Of a DNA stretch of 64,000 bases, positions 8,540 through 18,441 are shown piece after piece. The stretch's first letter is position 1; every line of letters starts with the position of its first letter. The position numbers were made by a program, and so were the translations under genes. The notes under the pieces are model-generated. The model was not told the DNA's origin, ran no database searches, and worked only from the letters and a program-made list of their open reading frames with translations. Source of the stretch: Paraburkholderia sp. CNPSo 3274 (GTDB taxonomy: Bacteria > Pseudomonadota > Gammaproteobacteria > Burkholderiales > Burkholderiaceae); contig NZ_JAMBPR010000032.1 in NCBI RefSeq assembly GCF_024206475.1, forward strand, positions 1 to 64,000. Direction: 5' to 3'.

Positions 8540-10204
8540 TCAGCTTCCTCCGCTCTGTGACGTTTGCGGTGCCTGCGCGGGCAGGATCGCGTGAACGTAG
8601 GCTTCGCGGTCGAGCAACTGTGCGGCGGTGGCGTCGAGGTACTGCTTGAGCGGGCCAGCAAACACCGTGGCAGCCACCACGCCCGCGAGGAGCAGCGCAC
8701 ACGCGGCGAGCTTGGCGCGGCTGCCGCTCGGCGCGGCGGCTGGTGCGCCATCGTAGGCGCGTGCAGCGGGAATCGCCCACAGCAGGCGCGTGCCCGTGCG
8801 GCTGAGCGCGACGATCGATAGCAGGCCCGAGAGCAGCACGACGGGCCAGAGCACGACGGCCTGCGAAAGCGGCGTGGCGGCTAGCACCATGGCCTTGCCC
8901 AGAAAGCCCGAGAGCGGCGGCAGGCCGACTGCGCCAACCGCTGCCGCGAGATAGAGTACGCCGGCGATGTTCGAGGGCCAGGGCGCGGGCGTTTTTTCAG
9001 GGTCCGCTGCCTTGGGAGGCGTTGCGATGGGCTCGCCGTCCGCCTCGGGCGTGATGGCGGGCGCGGTGGCGTCGTCGAGCGATTCGAGCGAGGCGGCCTC
9101 GCGTGTTTCCGGTGCAGCGGGCACGACCGCAGGTTCGCTTGCTTCGGACTCCAGCGTATCGGCGAGCATGAACAGCGCGCCCGTGCATAGCGTCGTGCTG
9201 ATGAGGTAGTACAGCAGCGCGCTCCACGCGAGCACGGTTTGCATCGTGACGGCCGCAATCAGCAGGCCGACCGAGACCAGCACGAGAAATCCGGTCGTGG
9301 TCTTGAGGCTCGATACCGCGAGCGCGCCGAGCGCGCCGTAGACGATCGTCGCAATGGCGAGCCACCACGCCCATTGATGCAGGAACGCGTCGAGCACGCC
9401 CCCGGCCGCGCCGAACACGAGCGCGTCGCAGCGAAGCATCGCATAGATGCCCACCTTGGTCATGATCGCGAACAGCGCGGCTACGGGCCCGATCGCGCTT
9501 CGATACGCCTGTGGCAACCAGAACGACATGGGGAACACGGCGGCCTTGAGGCCAAATACGAGCATGAGCGTCGCGCCGGCGAACTGCGCGAGGGGCAGCG
9601 ACGCGGCGTCCAGATGTGCGAGCCGCTCGCCCATGTCGGCCATGTTGAGTGTGCCCGTGAGGCCGTATAGCACGCCCAGCGCGATCAGGAAGAACGACGA
9701 GCCCACGAGGTTCAACAGCATGTAGTGCAAGCCGTTGCGCACGCGGCGGCGGCCGCCTCCATGCAGCAGCAGCGCGTAAGAGGCGATCAACAGCAGTTCG
9801 AAGAAGACGAACAGATTGAAGAGGTCGCCGGCGAGAAACGCGCCGTTCAGGCCCATCAGTTCGAACTGCACGAGCGCGCGATAGTAGCGTCCGCGCCGGA
9901 CGTCGGCGCTCGTGGTGCCGAGCAGGCAGCAGCACGCGAGCAGCGCGGTCAGCAGGAGCATGAGCGCGCCAAGCCGGTCGATCTGCAACACGATGCCGAA
10001 CGGCGCGGGCCACGCGCCGAGCGCATAGCTGGCAACCTGTCCTTGCGCCGCGAATTCGGCGAGCGCCACCGCGATGGGCAGCAGCGCGAGCGTGGCAACT
10101 ACGTTGATCGCGCGCTGCAAGCGCTTCGCGCGTAGCGGTAGCGCTACGATCGCGCCGGCCGCGAAAAGCGGAATCAGGATGGGGAGGATGAGAGCGTGAT
10201 TCAT
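8540..10204 (-). CDS. phaD: Mrp/Pha-type antiporter subunit D, with an extra charged loop
   Basis: This 554-residue subunit is homologous to the proton-pumping subunits (NuoL/M/N) of complex I. It has about 14 predicted helices and conserved stretches such as ALFAIMTKVGIYAMLRCDAL and PPLSGFLGKAMVL. Between two helices, roughly residues 345-412, is a hydrophilic stretch rich in Ala, Pro, Glu and Thr (for example VVPAAPETREAASLESLDD). Typical MnhD proteins are about 490-500 residues, so this looks like an insertion. It overlaps the subunit C gene by 4 bp. It is probably one of the two ion-translocating subunits. Confidence 0.93.
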   Translation of the reverse strand: MNHALILPILIPLFAAGAIVALPLRAKRLQRAINVVATLALLPIAVALAEFAAQGQVASYALGAWPAPFGIVLQIDRLGALMLLLTALLACCCLLGTTSADVRRGRYYRALVQFELMGLNGAFLAGDLFNLFVFFELLLIASYALLLHGGGRRRVRNGLHYMLLNLVGSSFFLIALGVLYGLTGTLNMADMGERLAHLDAASLPLAQFAGATLMLVFGLKAAVFPMSFWLPQAYRSAIGPVAALFAIMTKVGIYAMLRCDALVFGAAGGVLDAFLHQWAWWLAIATIVYGALGALAVSSLKTTTGFLVLVSVGLLIAAVTMQTVLAWSALLYYLISTTLCTGALFMLADTLESEASEPAVVPAAPETREAASLESLDDATAPAITPEADGEPIATPPKAADPEKTPAPWPSNIAGVLYLAAAVGAVGLPPLSGFLGKAMVLAATPLSQAVVLWPVVLLSGLLSIVALSRTGTRLLWAIPAARAYDGAPAAAPSGSRAKLAACALLLAGVVAATVFAGPLKQYLDATAAQLLDREAYVHAILPAQAPQTSQSGGS

Positions 10205-10554
10205 TCGCCGCGCATCTCCTTGCCAATCCGCTGCGGGTTGTCACCGTCCACATGATCGGTGCCGTCGATCGCGAGCGCGCGCAGCGCGAGCACGACCGTG
10301 AAGGCCGTCATGGCGAAGCCGATCACGATCGCGGTGAGCACGAGCGCCTGCGGCACGGGGTCCGCATAGTGCGCGCCCGGCGCGATCACGGGCGGCTTGC
10401 CGGTGGAGAGCCGGCCCATGCCGAGCAGGAACAAGTTGATCGCGTACGAGAACAGCGTGATGCCGAGGATCACCGGCAGCACGCGTGCGCACAGCAGCAG
10501 GTAGATGCCGCTCGCGCAGAGCACGCCGAGCGTAATGGCGAAGGCGGCTTCCAT
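10201..10554 (-). CDS. phaC: Mrp/Pha-type antiporter subunit C (NuoK-like)
   Basis: A 117-residue protein with three membrane helices, homologous to NuoK of complex I. The core reads GITLFSYAINLFLLGMGRLS, then PVPQALVLTAIVIGFAMTAF, both characteristic. The ATG at 10554 overlaps the stop of subunit A by one base (TGATG), showing tight translational coupling. Here phaC is an antiporter subunit, not the PHA synthase that shares the name. Confidence 0.93.
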   Translation of the reverse strand: MEAAFAITLGVLCASGIYLLLCARVLPVILGITLFSYAINLFLLGMGRLSTGKPPVIAPGAHYADPVPQALVLTAIVIGFAMTAFTVVLALRALAIDGTDHVDGDNPQRIGKEMRGE

Positions 10555-13367
10555 CAGCTTTTCTCCACGGATTGCATGTCCTTGTCGCGCACGCCGAGGT
10601 GCGAGACGATCGTGAGCGTCGTTCCGACCACGGCGCCCAGCACGCCGAGGTCGAACAGCATGGCCGTGCTCAGTTCGATTTCGCCGATCAGCGGCACATG
10701 CAAATGGCCGAACGCGCTGGTGAGGAAGGGCCGGCCGAGCACGATCGCGCCCACGCCCGTTGCGGCCGCAACGAGAATGCCGAGGCCCGCGAGCGCGCGG
10801 TAGTTGATGCGGATGCGCGACTCGGTCCACAGCACGCCGCTCGCCACGTATTGCAGCAGGAGCGCAATCGAGATCACGAGCGAGGCGATAAAGCCGCCGC
10901 CCGGCAGATTGTGGCCGCGCAGAAAGATGAACACGGCAACCAGCAGGGTGAGCGGCAGCATGAGGCGCGCGAGAATGGCGAGCAGCAGCGGGTGCGACTG
11001 CGACGACCACGGCAGGCCGCCCGGGCCCGTGTCGGGCGATTTCAGGCGCAGGCCGCGCAGCAGCGCCTTCACGGCGAGCCCCGCCACCACCAGCACGCTG
11101 ATCTCGACCATCGTGTCGAAGCCGCGGAAATCGACGAGGATCACGTTCACGACGTTGTGGCCGCCGCTGCCCGGCAGCGCGTTCGCGAGAAAGAACTGGC
11201 CGACGCCATCGATGGGTGCGCGCGTCATCACCGCATATGCCACGCCGCCGATCAGCGCGCCGCCCGCGATTGCGAGCACCACGTTGCGGGCACGCGCGGC
11301 TGGAGGCTCTTGCGCGCGCTGCGCGACAGGCAGAAAGTAGATGGCGAGCACGAGCAGCAACACCGTGACCACTTCCACGGAGATCTGCGTGAGCGCGAGG
11401 TCCGGCGCGGAGAAACGCACGAACGCCAGCGTGACGAGCAGCCCGCAGGTGCTCAGCACCACGAGTGCATAGAGCGTATTGGCGCGCACGAGCACGACAC
11501 CCACTGCCATCAGCGCCATCAGCACGAGGCCGACGAGCGTCATCGCATCGAGCGGCGCCGAGCGGTACGCGCCGTCCAGCGACGCAAGTCCGAGCAGCGC
11601 GGCGCCTGGCACGATCAGCATTGCCGCGATCATCCACGCGAGATACGACGGCAGCGAGCGCGTTTCGAAGAGATTCACCACGAAGCCCGCGGCTTTTTCG
11701 AGCTGCTGCACGAAGCGGTCGAAGCCTTCGCTCGCGTTCATTTCGGAGAGTAGCGAACGATGATGGCGGAACGCGTCGCGGCGATAGAAGAACAGCAGCG
11801 CGCCGCCCACGAACGACACGCAGCTCATCACGAGCGGCAGATTGATGCCGTGCCACAAGCTCAGGCTGTAGGTGGGCACGACGCCGCCCAGCGCGAACCA
11901 CGCCGCGGACTCGAGCATCTTGCCAATGGTTTGCTCCGGCACGAGGCCCACGAGCAGACAGATGACGACGAGAATCTCGACGGGCAGCTTCATGAAACGC
12001 GGGGGTTCGTGCGGCGGGTAGTGGGGAAGGTCGTGCGGCGTCTCGCCGTCGAAGAACACGCCCCACACGAAGCGCAGCGAGTACGCGACCGAGAGCCCCG
12101 CCGCAATGACGGCGAGCGCGGGAATGATCCAGTTGAAGTCGCCGAGGAGTCCTTGTGCAAGCGTTTCGCCGAAGAACATCTCCTTCGAGAGGAAGCCGTT
12201 GAGCAGCGGCACGCCTGCCATGGCGAGCGATGCCACGGCGGCTAGCGCGGCGGTATGCGGCATGAAGCGACGCAGGCCACGCAAGCGGCCCAGGTCGCGC
12301 GTGCCCGTTTCATGGTCGATGATGCCCGCCGCCATGAAGAGCGAGGCCTTGAATACCGCGTGATTGAAGGTGTGAAAGAGCGCGGCGACGGTGGAGAGCT
12401 GCGTGTCGAGGCCGAACAGCAGCACGATGAGCCCGAGATGGCTGATGGTGGAATACGCGAGCAGCCCCTTGAGATCGCGCTGCACGAGTGCCATGAGCGC
12501 TCCGCCCGTGAGCGTGACGAGGCCGATCAGGCTCGTCACGTAGAAGAACCAGTCGGTGCCTTCGAGCACGGGGTAAAAACGCGCGATAAGGAAGATGCCC
12601 GCCTTCACCATGGTCGCCGAATGCAGGTACGCGGAAACGGGCGTGGGCGCCGACATCGCATGCGGCAGCCAGAAGTGGAACGGGAACTGCGCCGACTTCG
12701 TGCAGGCCGCGAAAAGAACGAGCAGGAGAATCGCGGGATACAGCGGATTGCGTTGCACCTGGCCCGCATGCGCGAGCACGACGTCGAGGTCGTAGCTGCC
12801 GCACACGTGGCCAAGCAGCAGCACGGCGGCCAGCAGCGCGAGGCCGCCCGCGCCCGTGATGGTGAGCGCCATGCGCGCGCCGCGCCGCGCTTCGGGGCGC
12901 GAAGGCCAGAAGCCGATCAGCAGGAACGACACGATGCTCGTGAGTTCCCAGAAGATCACGAGCAGCAGCAGGTTGTCCGACAGCACCACGCCGAGCATCG
13001 CGCCCATGAAGAGCAGAAGCAGCGCGTAAAGGCGCGGCAGCGACTCGCTGCCCGCGAGGTAGTAGCGCGCGTAGATAAAGACGAGCAGGCCGATCGCGAG
13101 CACGAGCAGCGCGAACATGAACGAAAGACCGTCCAGACGCAGCGCGAAAGAGAGGCCGAGCTGCGGGATCCAGTCGGCTTGCCAGTGCAGCACACCATGG
13201 GTGGCCATGCCCACGCGTTCGCTGCCCAGCAGTCCCAGGCCGAAGAGCGGGGCCGCGAATGCGACCCACGTGCCGAAGGCGGGCGCCCAGCGTCCAGGGA
13301 GCGGCCTCGCGAACGCGACGAGCGCCGCGGCGACGAACGGTAATACGACGAGCCACCCCATTGCCAT
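10554..13367 (-). CDS. phaAB: Mrp/Pha-type antiporter subunit A fused to subunit B
   Basis: A very large membrane protein (937 residues). The first ~780 residues match the NuoL-like subunit A, with LLLLVIFWELTSIVSFLLIG and SATMVKAGIFLIARFYPVLEG. The C-terminal ~140 residues match subunit B, with GHNLPGGGFIASLVISIALL and LSTAMLFDLGVLGAVVGTTL. This A-B fusion marks the group-2 Mrp (PhaAB) arrangement. I placed the start at the ATG at 13367 (GGGGAG, 6-nt spacing) rather than the in-frame ATG at 13451. It is the first gene of the operon; its promoter should lie in 13368-13645. Confidence 0.92.
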   Translation of the reverse strand: MAMGWLVVLPFVAAALVAFARPLPGRWAPAFGTWVAFAAPLFGLGLLGSERVGMATHGVLHWQADWIPQLGLSFALRLDGLSFMFALLVLAIGLLVFIYARYYLAGSESLPRLYALLLLFMGAMLGVVLSDNLLLLVIFWELTSIVSFLLIGFWPSRPEARRGARMALTITGAGGLALLAAVLLLGHVCGSYDLDVVLAHAGQVQRNPLYPAILLLVLFAACTKSAQFPFHFWLPHAMSAPTPVSAYLHSATMVKAGIFLIARFYPVLEGTDWFFYVTSLIGLVTLTGGALMALVQRDLKGLLAYSTISHLGLIVLLFGLDTQLSTVAALFHTFNHAVFKASLFMAAGIIDHETGTRDLGRLRGLRRFMPHTAALAAVASLAMAGVPLLNGFLSKEMFFGETLAQGLLGDFNWIIPALAVIAAGLSVAYSLRFVWGVFFDGETPHDLPHYPPHEPPRFMKLPVEILVVICLLVGLVPEQTIGKMLESAAWFALGGVVPTYSLSLWHGINLPLVMSCVSFVGGALLFFYRRDAFRHHRSLLSEMNASEGFDRFVQQLEKAAGFVVNLFETRSLPSYLAWMIAAMLIVPGAALLGLASLDGAYRSAPLDAMTLVGLVLMALMAVGVVLVRANTLYALVVLSTCGLLVTLAFVRFSAPDLALTQISVEVVTVLLLVLAIYFLPVAQRAQEPPAARARNVVLAIAGGALIGGVAYAVMTRAPIDGVGQFFLANALPGSGGHNVVNVILVDFRGFDTMVEISVLVVAGLAVKALLRGLRLKSPDTGPGGLPWSSQSHPLLLAILARLMLPLTLLVAVFIFLRGHNLPGGGFIASLVISIALLLQYVASGVLWTESRIRINYRALAGLGILVAAATGVGAIVLGRPFLTSAFGHLHVPLIGEIELSTAMLFDLGVLGAVVGTTLTIVSHLGVRDKDMQSVEKS

Positions 13368-13645
13368 TCGACACTCCCCGTGAATCCGGCTGGGCGCCGA
13401 GCCGCCGCGCCGCAGTTCACGATCATAGCCGCAAACGGGGACGGAGTTCATTCATGTGGCATCAAGGCGGCCACGGGGTGTCATACGAAAGAAACGTGCG
13501 TCAGGTCCTCTGGCCTGGGGGCTCGTCGATGATCTTCACATCGGCCAGACGAAGGTTTCGTGAGCGCGTGTCGTTTTGCCAATCCTTTCCGCACGCACGC
13601 GCGGACCGTTCATGCTCGTTTCGCGTTGTGACCGCGACTACGCCA

Positions 13646-15364
13646 TCACTGCGGAATCATGCCGGTGAGCACATAAGCTTGAATCAGCGTCACCACGCCC
13701 ACGACAGCCGCGAAGAACAGGCTATGACGCAGGGTGAAGCGGAACAGCGATGACTCCTTGCCGACGAGCCCGGTTGCCGCGCAGGCCACCGCGATCGACT
13801 GCGGCGAAATCATCTTGCCGCTCACGCCGCCCGAGGTATTGGCCGCGACGAGCAGCGTGTCCGACACGTTGATCTGGTGCGCCGTGGTGTGCTGCAGCGA
13901 GCAGAACAGCGCGTTCGACGACGTATCGGAGCCTGTGAGGAACACGCCGAGCCAGCCGAGGAACGGCGAGAAGAACGGGAAGGCGGCGCCGGTGCCCGCA
14001 AGCGCGAGGGCGAGCGTGGACGACATGCCCGAGTAGTTCGCGACGAACGCGAAGGCGAGCACGAGACCGATGGAAAGCACGGGGCGGCGCAGTTCGCCGA
14101 GCGTCTCGAAGAACGCGGCCACGGCGGCGCGGGGCTTCATGCGCAGCAGGAGCGCGGAGAGGATCGCGGTGATCATGATCGCGGTGCCCACGGCGGAGAG
14201 CCAGTCGAGCTTGAACACGGCCTCATAGGCCTTGGGTGTTGCGACGATCGGCGCCGTGCGCACCACGAGCTGATCGAGACCCGGTACGTGGAGGCTCAGA
14301 ATCGTGCCCGCGAGCGGCCCCTTCGCTGCGAAGAGCGCCTTGAACGGCTTGACGCTCCACACGGTCACGATGGCCGTGAGCAGAATGAACGGCGCCCACG
14401 CGCGCACGGTTTGCGCGATGCTGTACGGCGACGCCTTGCGGCTCGAAGCCGCCGCACGCGAACCGCCCTTGTTCCCGCCTATGCCGCCGAAGCCGCCCAG
14501 CACAGCTGCACCGCCACTCACCTTCACGCTCGTGCCTTGGGTTGCCCGACGCGGCTGCCACACATTGAGGAACGCGGCGAGCGCGACGAGGCTCACGAGC
14601 GCCGAGGTGATGTCCGGCAACTCGGGCCCGATGTGGTTCGACGTGAAGTACTGCGTCACAGCGAAGCTGCCGCCGGCCACGAGCGCGGCGGGCCACGTTT
14701 CCTTTACGCCGCGCTTGCCGTCCATGATGAAGACGAGCCAGAAGGGCACGAAGAGCGACAGCAGCGGCAATTGACGGCCCGCCATCGCGCCGATCAGGAA
14801 CGGATCGATGCCCGTCACCTGGCCCGCGACGATGATGGGAATACCCATCGCGCCGAACGCAACCGGAGCGGTATTGGCGATGAGGCACAGGCCCGCGGCG
14901 TAGAGCGGCTCGAAACCGAGGCCGACGAGCAGCGCCGAGGTGATCGCCACCGGCGCGCCGAAGCCCGCCGCGCCTTCGAGGAACGCGCCGAACGAGAAGC
15001 CGATCAGCAGCAGTTGCAGGCGCTGGTCATCGGTGATCGAGAGCACCGAGGCGCGGATGATCTCGAACTGTCCCGTCTTCACGACGATCTTGTAGAGGAA
15101 CACCGCGGTGACGATGATCCACGCGATCGGCCAGATGCCGTAGGCAAAGCCGAAACCCGCGGAAACGAGCGCCTGGCGCACGGGCATGCCGTATTCGAAG
15201 ATCGCCACGGCGAGCGCGAGCAGCAGGGTGATCGCCGCGGCGACATGGCCCTTCATGCGCAGGCCGGCGAGCGCGACGAAGAAGAACAGAATGGGAATGG
15301 CGGCCACGAGCGCGGATAGCCACAGACTGCCGAGCGGTGTATAGATCTGATACCAGGGTTGCAC
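13646..15364 (-). CDS. lldP: L-lactate permease
   Basis: A 572-residue LctP-family transporter with about 12-14 membrane helices, beginning MQPWYQIYTPLGSLWLSALV. Family segments include FGAFLEGAAGFGAPVAITSA and the C-terminal TAHQINVSDTLLVAANTSGG. It imports lactate (and probably glycolate) with protons. It is the last gene of the leftward lutA-lutC-lutB-lldP unit, 91 bp after lutB, so uptake and oxidation of lactate are encoded together. Residues about 295-320 form a Gly/Ser/Lys-rich cytoplasmic loop. Confidence 0.95.
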   Translation of the reverse strand: MQPWYQIYTPLGSLWLSALVAAIPILFFFVALAGLRMKGHVAAAITLLLALAVAIFEYGMPVRQALVSAGFGFAYGIWPIAWIIVTAVFLYKIVVKTGQFEIIRASVLSITDDQRLQLLLIGFSFGAFLEGAAGFGAPVAITSALLVGLGFEPLYAAGLCLIANTAPVAFGAMGIPIIVAGQVTGIDPFLIGAMAGRQLPLLSLFVPFWLVFIMDGKRGVKETWPAALVAGGSFAVTQYFTSNHIGPELPDITSALVSLVALAAFLNVWQPRRATQGTSVKVSGGAAVLGGFGGIGGNKGGSRAAASSRKASPYSIAQTVRAWAPFILLTAIVTVWSVKPFKALFAAKGPLAGTILSLHVPGLDQLVVRTAPIVATPKAYEAVFKLDWLSAVGTAIMITAILSALLLRMKPRAAVAAFFETLGELRRPVLSIGLVLAFAFVANYSGMSSTLALALAGTGAAFPFFSPFLGWLGVFLTGSDTSSNALFCSLQHTTAHQINVSDTLLVAANTSGGVSGKMISPQSIAVACAATGLVGKESSLFRFTLRHSLFFAAVVGVVTLIQAYVLTGMIPQ

Positions 15365-15455
15365 TACGGTCTCCTCCGATGATGCGGGTAGAAAATTTAT
15401 GTAAGGCCGCCAGGCTTGCTTTGAGTGTTATTTCGCATGCCTGACGACATGAACG

Positions 15456-16922
15456 CTATTGCGGCTGGTCGCGCTCGCGCAGCAGGTCGTGCAGGCTGCG
15501 CGGCGCGGGCTTGAGCGGCGTGCGGTGCTGCGTCCAGCCCATTTGCTGCGAGGGCGCGAGGCCGCGCAAACGCGTCACGGCCCAGCGCAGCGCACGGTAG
15601 GCGCGCGGATGCGCGAACGCGCCACTCCAGAAGCGCCAGATGAACTGCTCGCTCCTGCTGTGATTCGCGCCCTGGCCGCGCAACGGATGCGCGACGCTTT
15701 CCTCGGGGTCGCGGTTCGCTTCGGTGCGCAGGCGCACGAGTAGTTGCGGGATCGGAATGCGCACCGGGCAGACTTCGCCGCACGCGCCGCACAGGCTCGA
15801 AGCGGTGGGCAGCTCGGCGGTCGCGTCGAGCCCGAGCAGATGCGGCGAAATGATCTTGCCGATTGGCCCCGGGTACGTCGTGCCGTACGCATGGCCGCCG
15901 ATGCGCGTGTATACCGGGCAGTGGTTCATGCACGCGCCGCAGCGGATGCATTGCAGCGTGGCGCGCAATTGCTCGTCGGCGTAGGCCTGGCTGCGGCCGT
16001 TGTCGAGCAGTACGAGATGCAACTCGCGCGGGCCGTCTTTCTCGCCTTCGCGGCGCGGGCTGCTGATCAGGTTGAAATACGTCGTGATCGGCTGGCCCGT
16101 GGCCGAGCGCGTGAGCAGGCTCGAAAGCGGCACGATGTGCTCGAGCTTTGCCACCACCTTTTCCATGCCCATGATCGCGATATGCACGTCGGGCACCGTG
16201 GTGGAAAGGCGCCCATTGCCTTCGTTTTCCACGAGCCAGAGCGTGCCCGTGTCGGCGGCGGCGAAGTTCACGCCGGAGAGGCCGATCTGCGCATCCACGA
16301 AGGCGCGGCGCAGCGCGCGGCGGCCCGTTTGAATGAGCGTGTCCACGTCCTCCGTAAAGGGCGTATCGGGAATGTGCTCTTCGAACAAGTGCCCGATGTC
16401 GCCCTTCGTCTTGTGAATGGCGGGCATCACGATGTGCGAGGGCTTCTCGCCCGCGAGCTGCACGATGTACTCGCCCATGTCCGATTCGATGCAGTCGACG
16501 CCGCGCGCCGCGAGGTAATGGTTGAGCTCGATCTCCTCGCTCGCCATCGACTTGCCCTTGATCACGCGCGTGGCCGCGTGACGCTGCGCGATGGCGTGGA
16601 CGATGCGGTTCGCCTCAATGGCGGTCTCGGCCCAATGCACCTGAATGCCGTTCGCGCGCAGCTTCGTTTCCAGTTGCTCGAGTAGTTCAGGCAGGCGCGC
16701 GAGCGCATGCTGGCGTATCGCTTCGCCGAGATCGCGCAGGGCTTCGAGTTCGTCCGCTTCGGGGAACTGCGCGGCGCGCTTGCCTTGCAGGAAGTCCATC
16801 GCGCCGCGAAAGCTCTTGCGCAACTGCGGATCGTCGAGCGCCGTGCGTGCACGCTGGCGGAATTCCGCGGTCGGGACGAAATGGAGCGTGTTTTCCTGAG
16901 ATGTCTGCGGTGTCGTGCTCAT
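15456..16922 (-). CDS. lutB: Lactate utilization iron-sulfur protein LutB
   Basis: The 488-residue product has the LUD-type N-terminal domain (RVIKGKSMASEEIELNHYLA, about residues 140-160) and two 4Fe-4S motifs: CIRCGACMNHCP near 310 and CGACGEVCP near 360. With LutA and LutC it forms the soluble LutABC complex that oxidises L-lactate to pyruvate. Its ATG overlaps the stop of lutC by 4 bp. It is encoded third, after lutA and lutC. Confidence 0.95.
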   Translation of the reverse strand: MSTTPQTSQENTLHFVPTAEFRQRARTALDDPQLRKSFRGAMDFLQGKRAAQFPEADELEALRDLGEAIRQHALARLPELLEQLETKLRANGIQVHWAETAIEANRIVHAIAQRHAATRVIKGKSMASEEIELNHYLAARGVDCIESDMGEYIVQLAGEKPSHIVMPAIHKTKGDIGHLFEEHIPDTPFTEDVDTLIQTGRRALRRAFVDAQIGLSGVNFAAADTGTLWLVENEGNGRLSTTVPDVHIAIMGMEKVVAKLEHIVPLSSLLTRSATGQPITTYFNLISSPRREGEKDGPRELHLVLLDNGRSQAYADEQLRATLQCIRCGACMNHCPVYTRIGGHAYGTTYPGPIGKIISPHLLGLDATAELPTASSLCGACGEVCPVRIPIPQLLVRLRTEANRDPEESVAHPLRGQGANHSRSEQFIWRFWSGAFAHPRAYRALRWAVTRLRGLAPSQQMGWTQHRTPLKPAPRSLHDLLRERDQPQ

Positions 16923-17653
16923 TCGGCGGCTCCGCGCTGGACACTCGTTTCGCGATCTTCATCGGTCACGACGACGACCCACAGAGCGCGGGGACCATGC
17001 GCGCCATAGGCGGTGGTCTGCTGGATATCCGAGGTCTTCGAAGGGCCTGAGATCATCACGAGATTGGTGGGCATGCCGTCACGCCAACGCTCCGAGGCCA
17101 CGGCGGCGTGCAGGTCCGGGTGCAGCGTGCTCGCGTGGATCAGCGCGACGTGCAGCGGCGGGACGAGCGAGACCGTGCGCGGCGCGTTCGCGTCGGGCAC
17201 GACCACGAGCGTGCCCGTCGCCGCGAGACCCGAGCGCGCGACCGTGAAGCCGGCGTCGATGGTGTCGAAGAGTTCGGCCTTCCACTGCTCGATCGGCTGG
17301 GCGTAACTGCGTGCCTGCACGGCGGCCGGGAGCGCTGCCTCGAGCGCCATGCCTTCGGCGCAGGCGGTGTCGAGCAGCACGCTGCGCACGCCTGCCGCTG
17401 CGAAGCGCTCAGCGAGATCGCCGGCCCAGGTTGCGGCGCTCGCGCAGATCACCTCGGCGTGGGCGGCTTCGAGCATGCGCTGGAACTGCGCGATGCGTTC
17501 GTTCAGCGCAAGCGGGGCGAGCGCCCGGCGTTCGGTGAAATGCGCGTCGATGCGCGCGTCGAGCGCTTCGAGCGTCGTGGAGGGCGCGGCGGGTGCATGG
17601 CCGCGCAGGCGTTGCAGCATGCGCGCACGCGCGCTCATCGTATCGACGTTCAT
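16919..17653 (-). CDS. lutC: Lactate utilization protein LutC
   Basis: A 244-residue LUD-domain protein of the L-lactate oxidation complex. The second half contains GFTVARSGLAATGTLVVVPD and MISGPSKTSDIQQTTAYGAH, typical of LutC/YkgG. The start ATG at 17653 overlaps the lutA stop by 4 bp (ATGA), and its own stop overlaps the lutB start by 4 bp, so the three lut genes are translationally coupled. The order lutA-lutC-lutB differs from the lutABC order of Bacillus. Confidence 0.94.
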   Translation of the reverse strand: MNVDTMSARARMLQRLRGHAPAAPSTTLEALDARIDAHFTERRALAPLALNERIAQFQRMLEAAHAEVICASAATWAGDLAERFAAAGVRSVLLDTACAEGMALEAALPAAVQARSYAQPIEQWKAELFDTIDAGFTVARSGLAATGTLVVVPDANAPRTVSLVPPLHVALIHASTLHPDLHAAVASERWRDGMPTNLVMISGPSKTSDIQQTTAYGAHGPRALWVVVVTDEDRETSVQRGAAE

Positions 17654-18441
17654 GCAGCCTCCCCGCCGGTGCGGCGCCAGAGGAACGAGGCGAGGTGCTC
17701 CACGGCGAGCGGCGCGCCCTTGTGCGCCGCCGCGTGGCCGATGTTGAGCAGGCACCCGCAGTCGGCGGAAACGAGTCGCTCGCAGCCAGTGGCGCAGGCG
17801 GAGGCGATCTTGTCTGCGACCATCGCGCCGGAAATGTCCGGGTGCTTGAGCGAGAACGTGCCGCCGAAGCCGCAGCATTCCGATTCGCGTTCGTGCTCGA
17901 TGCGCGTGACGCCCGGCAGCGCATCGACGACTTCGACGCCGTGCACGCGCGTGCCCATCTCGCGCCGCGCGCCGCATGAGGTGTGCAGCACGACGCGCTC
18001 TTCGGGCTGCTGGACGGAACCCTTCGCGCCATACGCGTTGAAATCGACGTTCAGCACGCGCACCAGGAATTCCGTGAGTTCGTACACGCGCTCCGAAAGT
18101 CCCTCGGCGCGCGCGGCGTTTGCGGCGTCGTCATCGAACAGCGCGGGCCAGTGGTGACGCATCATGCCCGCGCACGAACCCGAAGGCACGATCACGGGCC
18201 ATGGCTTTTCGAAGAGTCCGAGTTGCGCGAGCGCGACCTCGCGCGCCTGGCGCGGGTTGCCGCTGCTGTACGCAGGCTGGCCGCAGCAACTCTGGCTGCG
18301 CGGGAAATGGACCGTGAGGCCTTCGCGTTCGAGCAGCTTCACCGCGTCGAGGCCGGCTTGCGGCACGAACAGGTCGACGAGGCAGGTCGCGAACAGATAG
18401 ACGTGGATGGGGCGCTCGGTGGGGTATTGCCGTGGCTTCAT
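17650..18441 (-). CDS. lutA: Lactate utilization protein LutA (cysteine-rich, CCG domains)
   Basis: A 263-residue protein with two CCG (DUF224) repeats visible as SQSCCGQPAYSSG near residue 50 and SECCGFGGTFS near 195, plus SCGARREMG and ADCGCLLNIGHAA. These cysteines bind an iron-sulfur cluster in glycolate-oxidase-like Fe-S subunits. I used the ATG at 18441, giving MKPRQYPTERPIHVYLFATC, rather than the longer frame from 18558, which would run through the operator. It is the first gene of the lactate operon and is probably repressed by the divergent GntR regulator. Confidence 0.94.
   Translation of the reverse strand: MKPRQYPTERPIHVYLFATCLVDLFVPQAGLDAVKLLEREGLTVHFPRSQSCCGQPAYSSGNPRQAREVALAQLGLFEKPWPVIVPSGSCAGMMRHHWPALFDDDAANAARAEGLSERVYELTEFLVRVLNVDFNAYGAKGSVQQPEERVVLHTSCGARREMGTRVHGVEVVDALPGVTRIEHERESECCGFGGTFSLKHPDISGAMVADKIASACATGCERLVSADCGCLLNIGHAAAHKGAPLAVEHLASFLWRRTGGEAA

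Noticed and set aside
10201..12066. A 621-residue leftward frame upstream of antiporter subunit C
   Set aside because: Only the last 117 residues match a real protein. The rest is an Arg/Ala-rich out-of-frame reading of the subunit A gene, as is usual in GC-rich DNA.
13877..15319. A 480-residue rightward frame opposite the lactate permease
   Set aside because: It has a highly charged, Arg/His/Glu-rich composition with no family resemblance, typical of antisense frames to membrane-protein genes.
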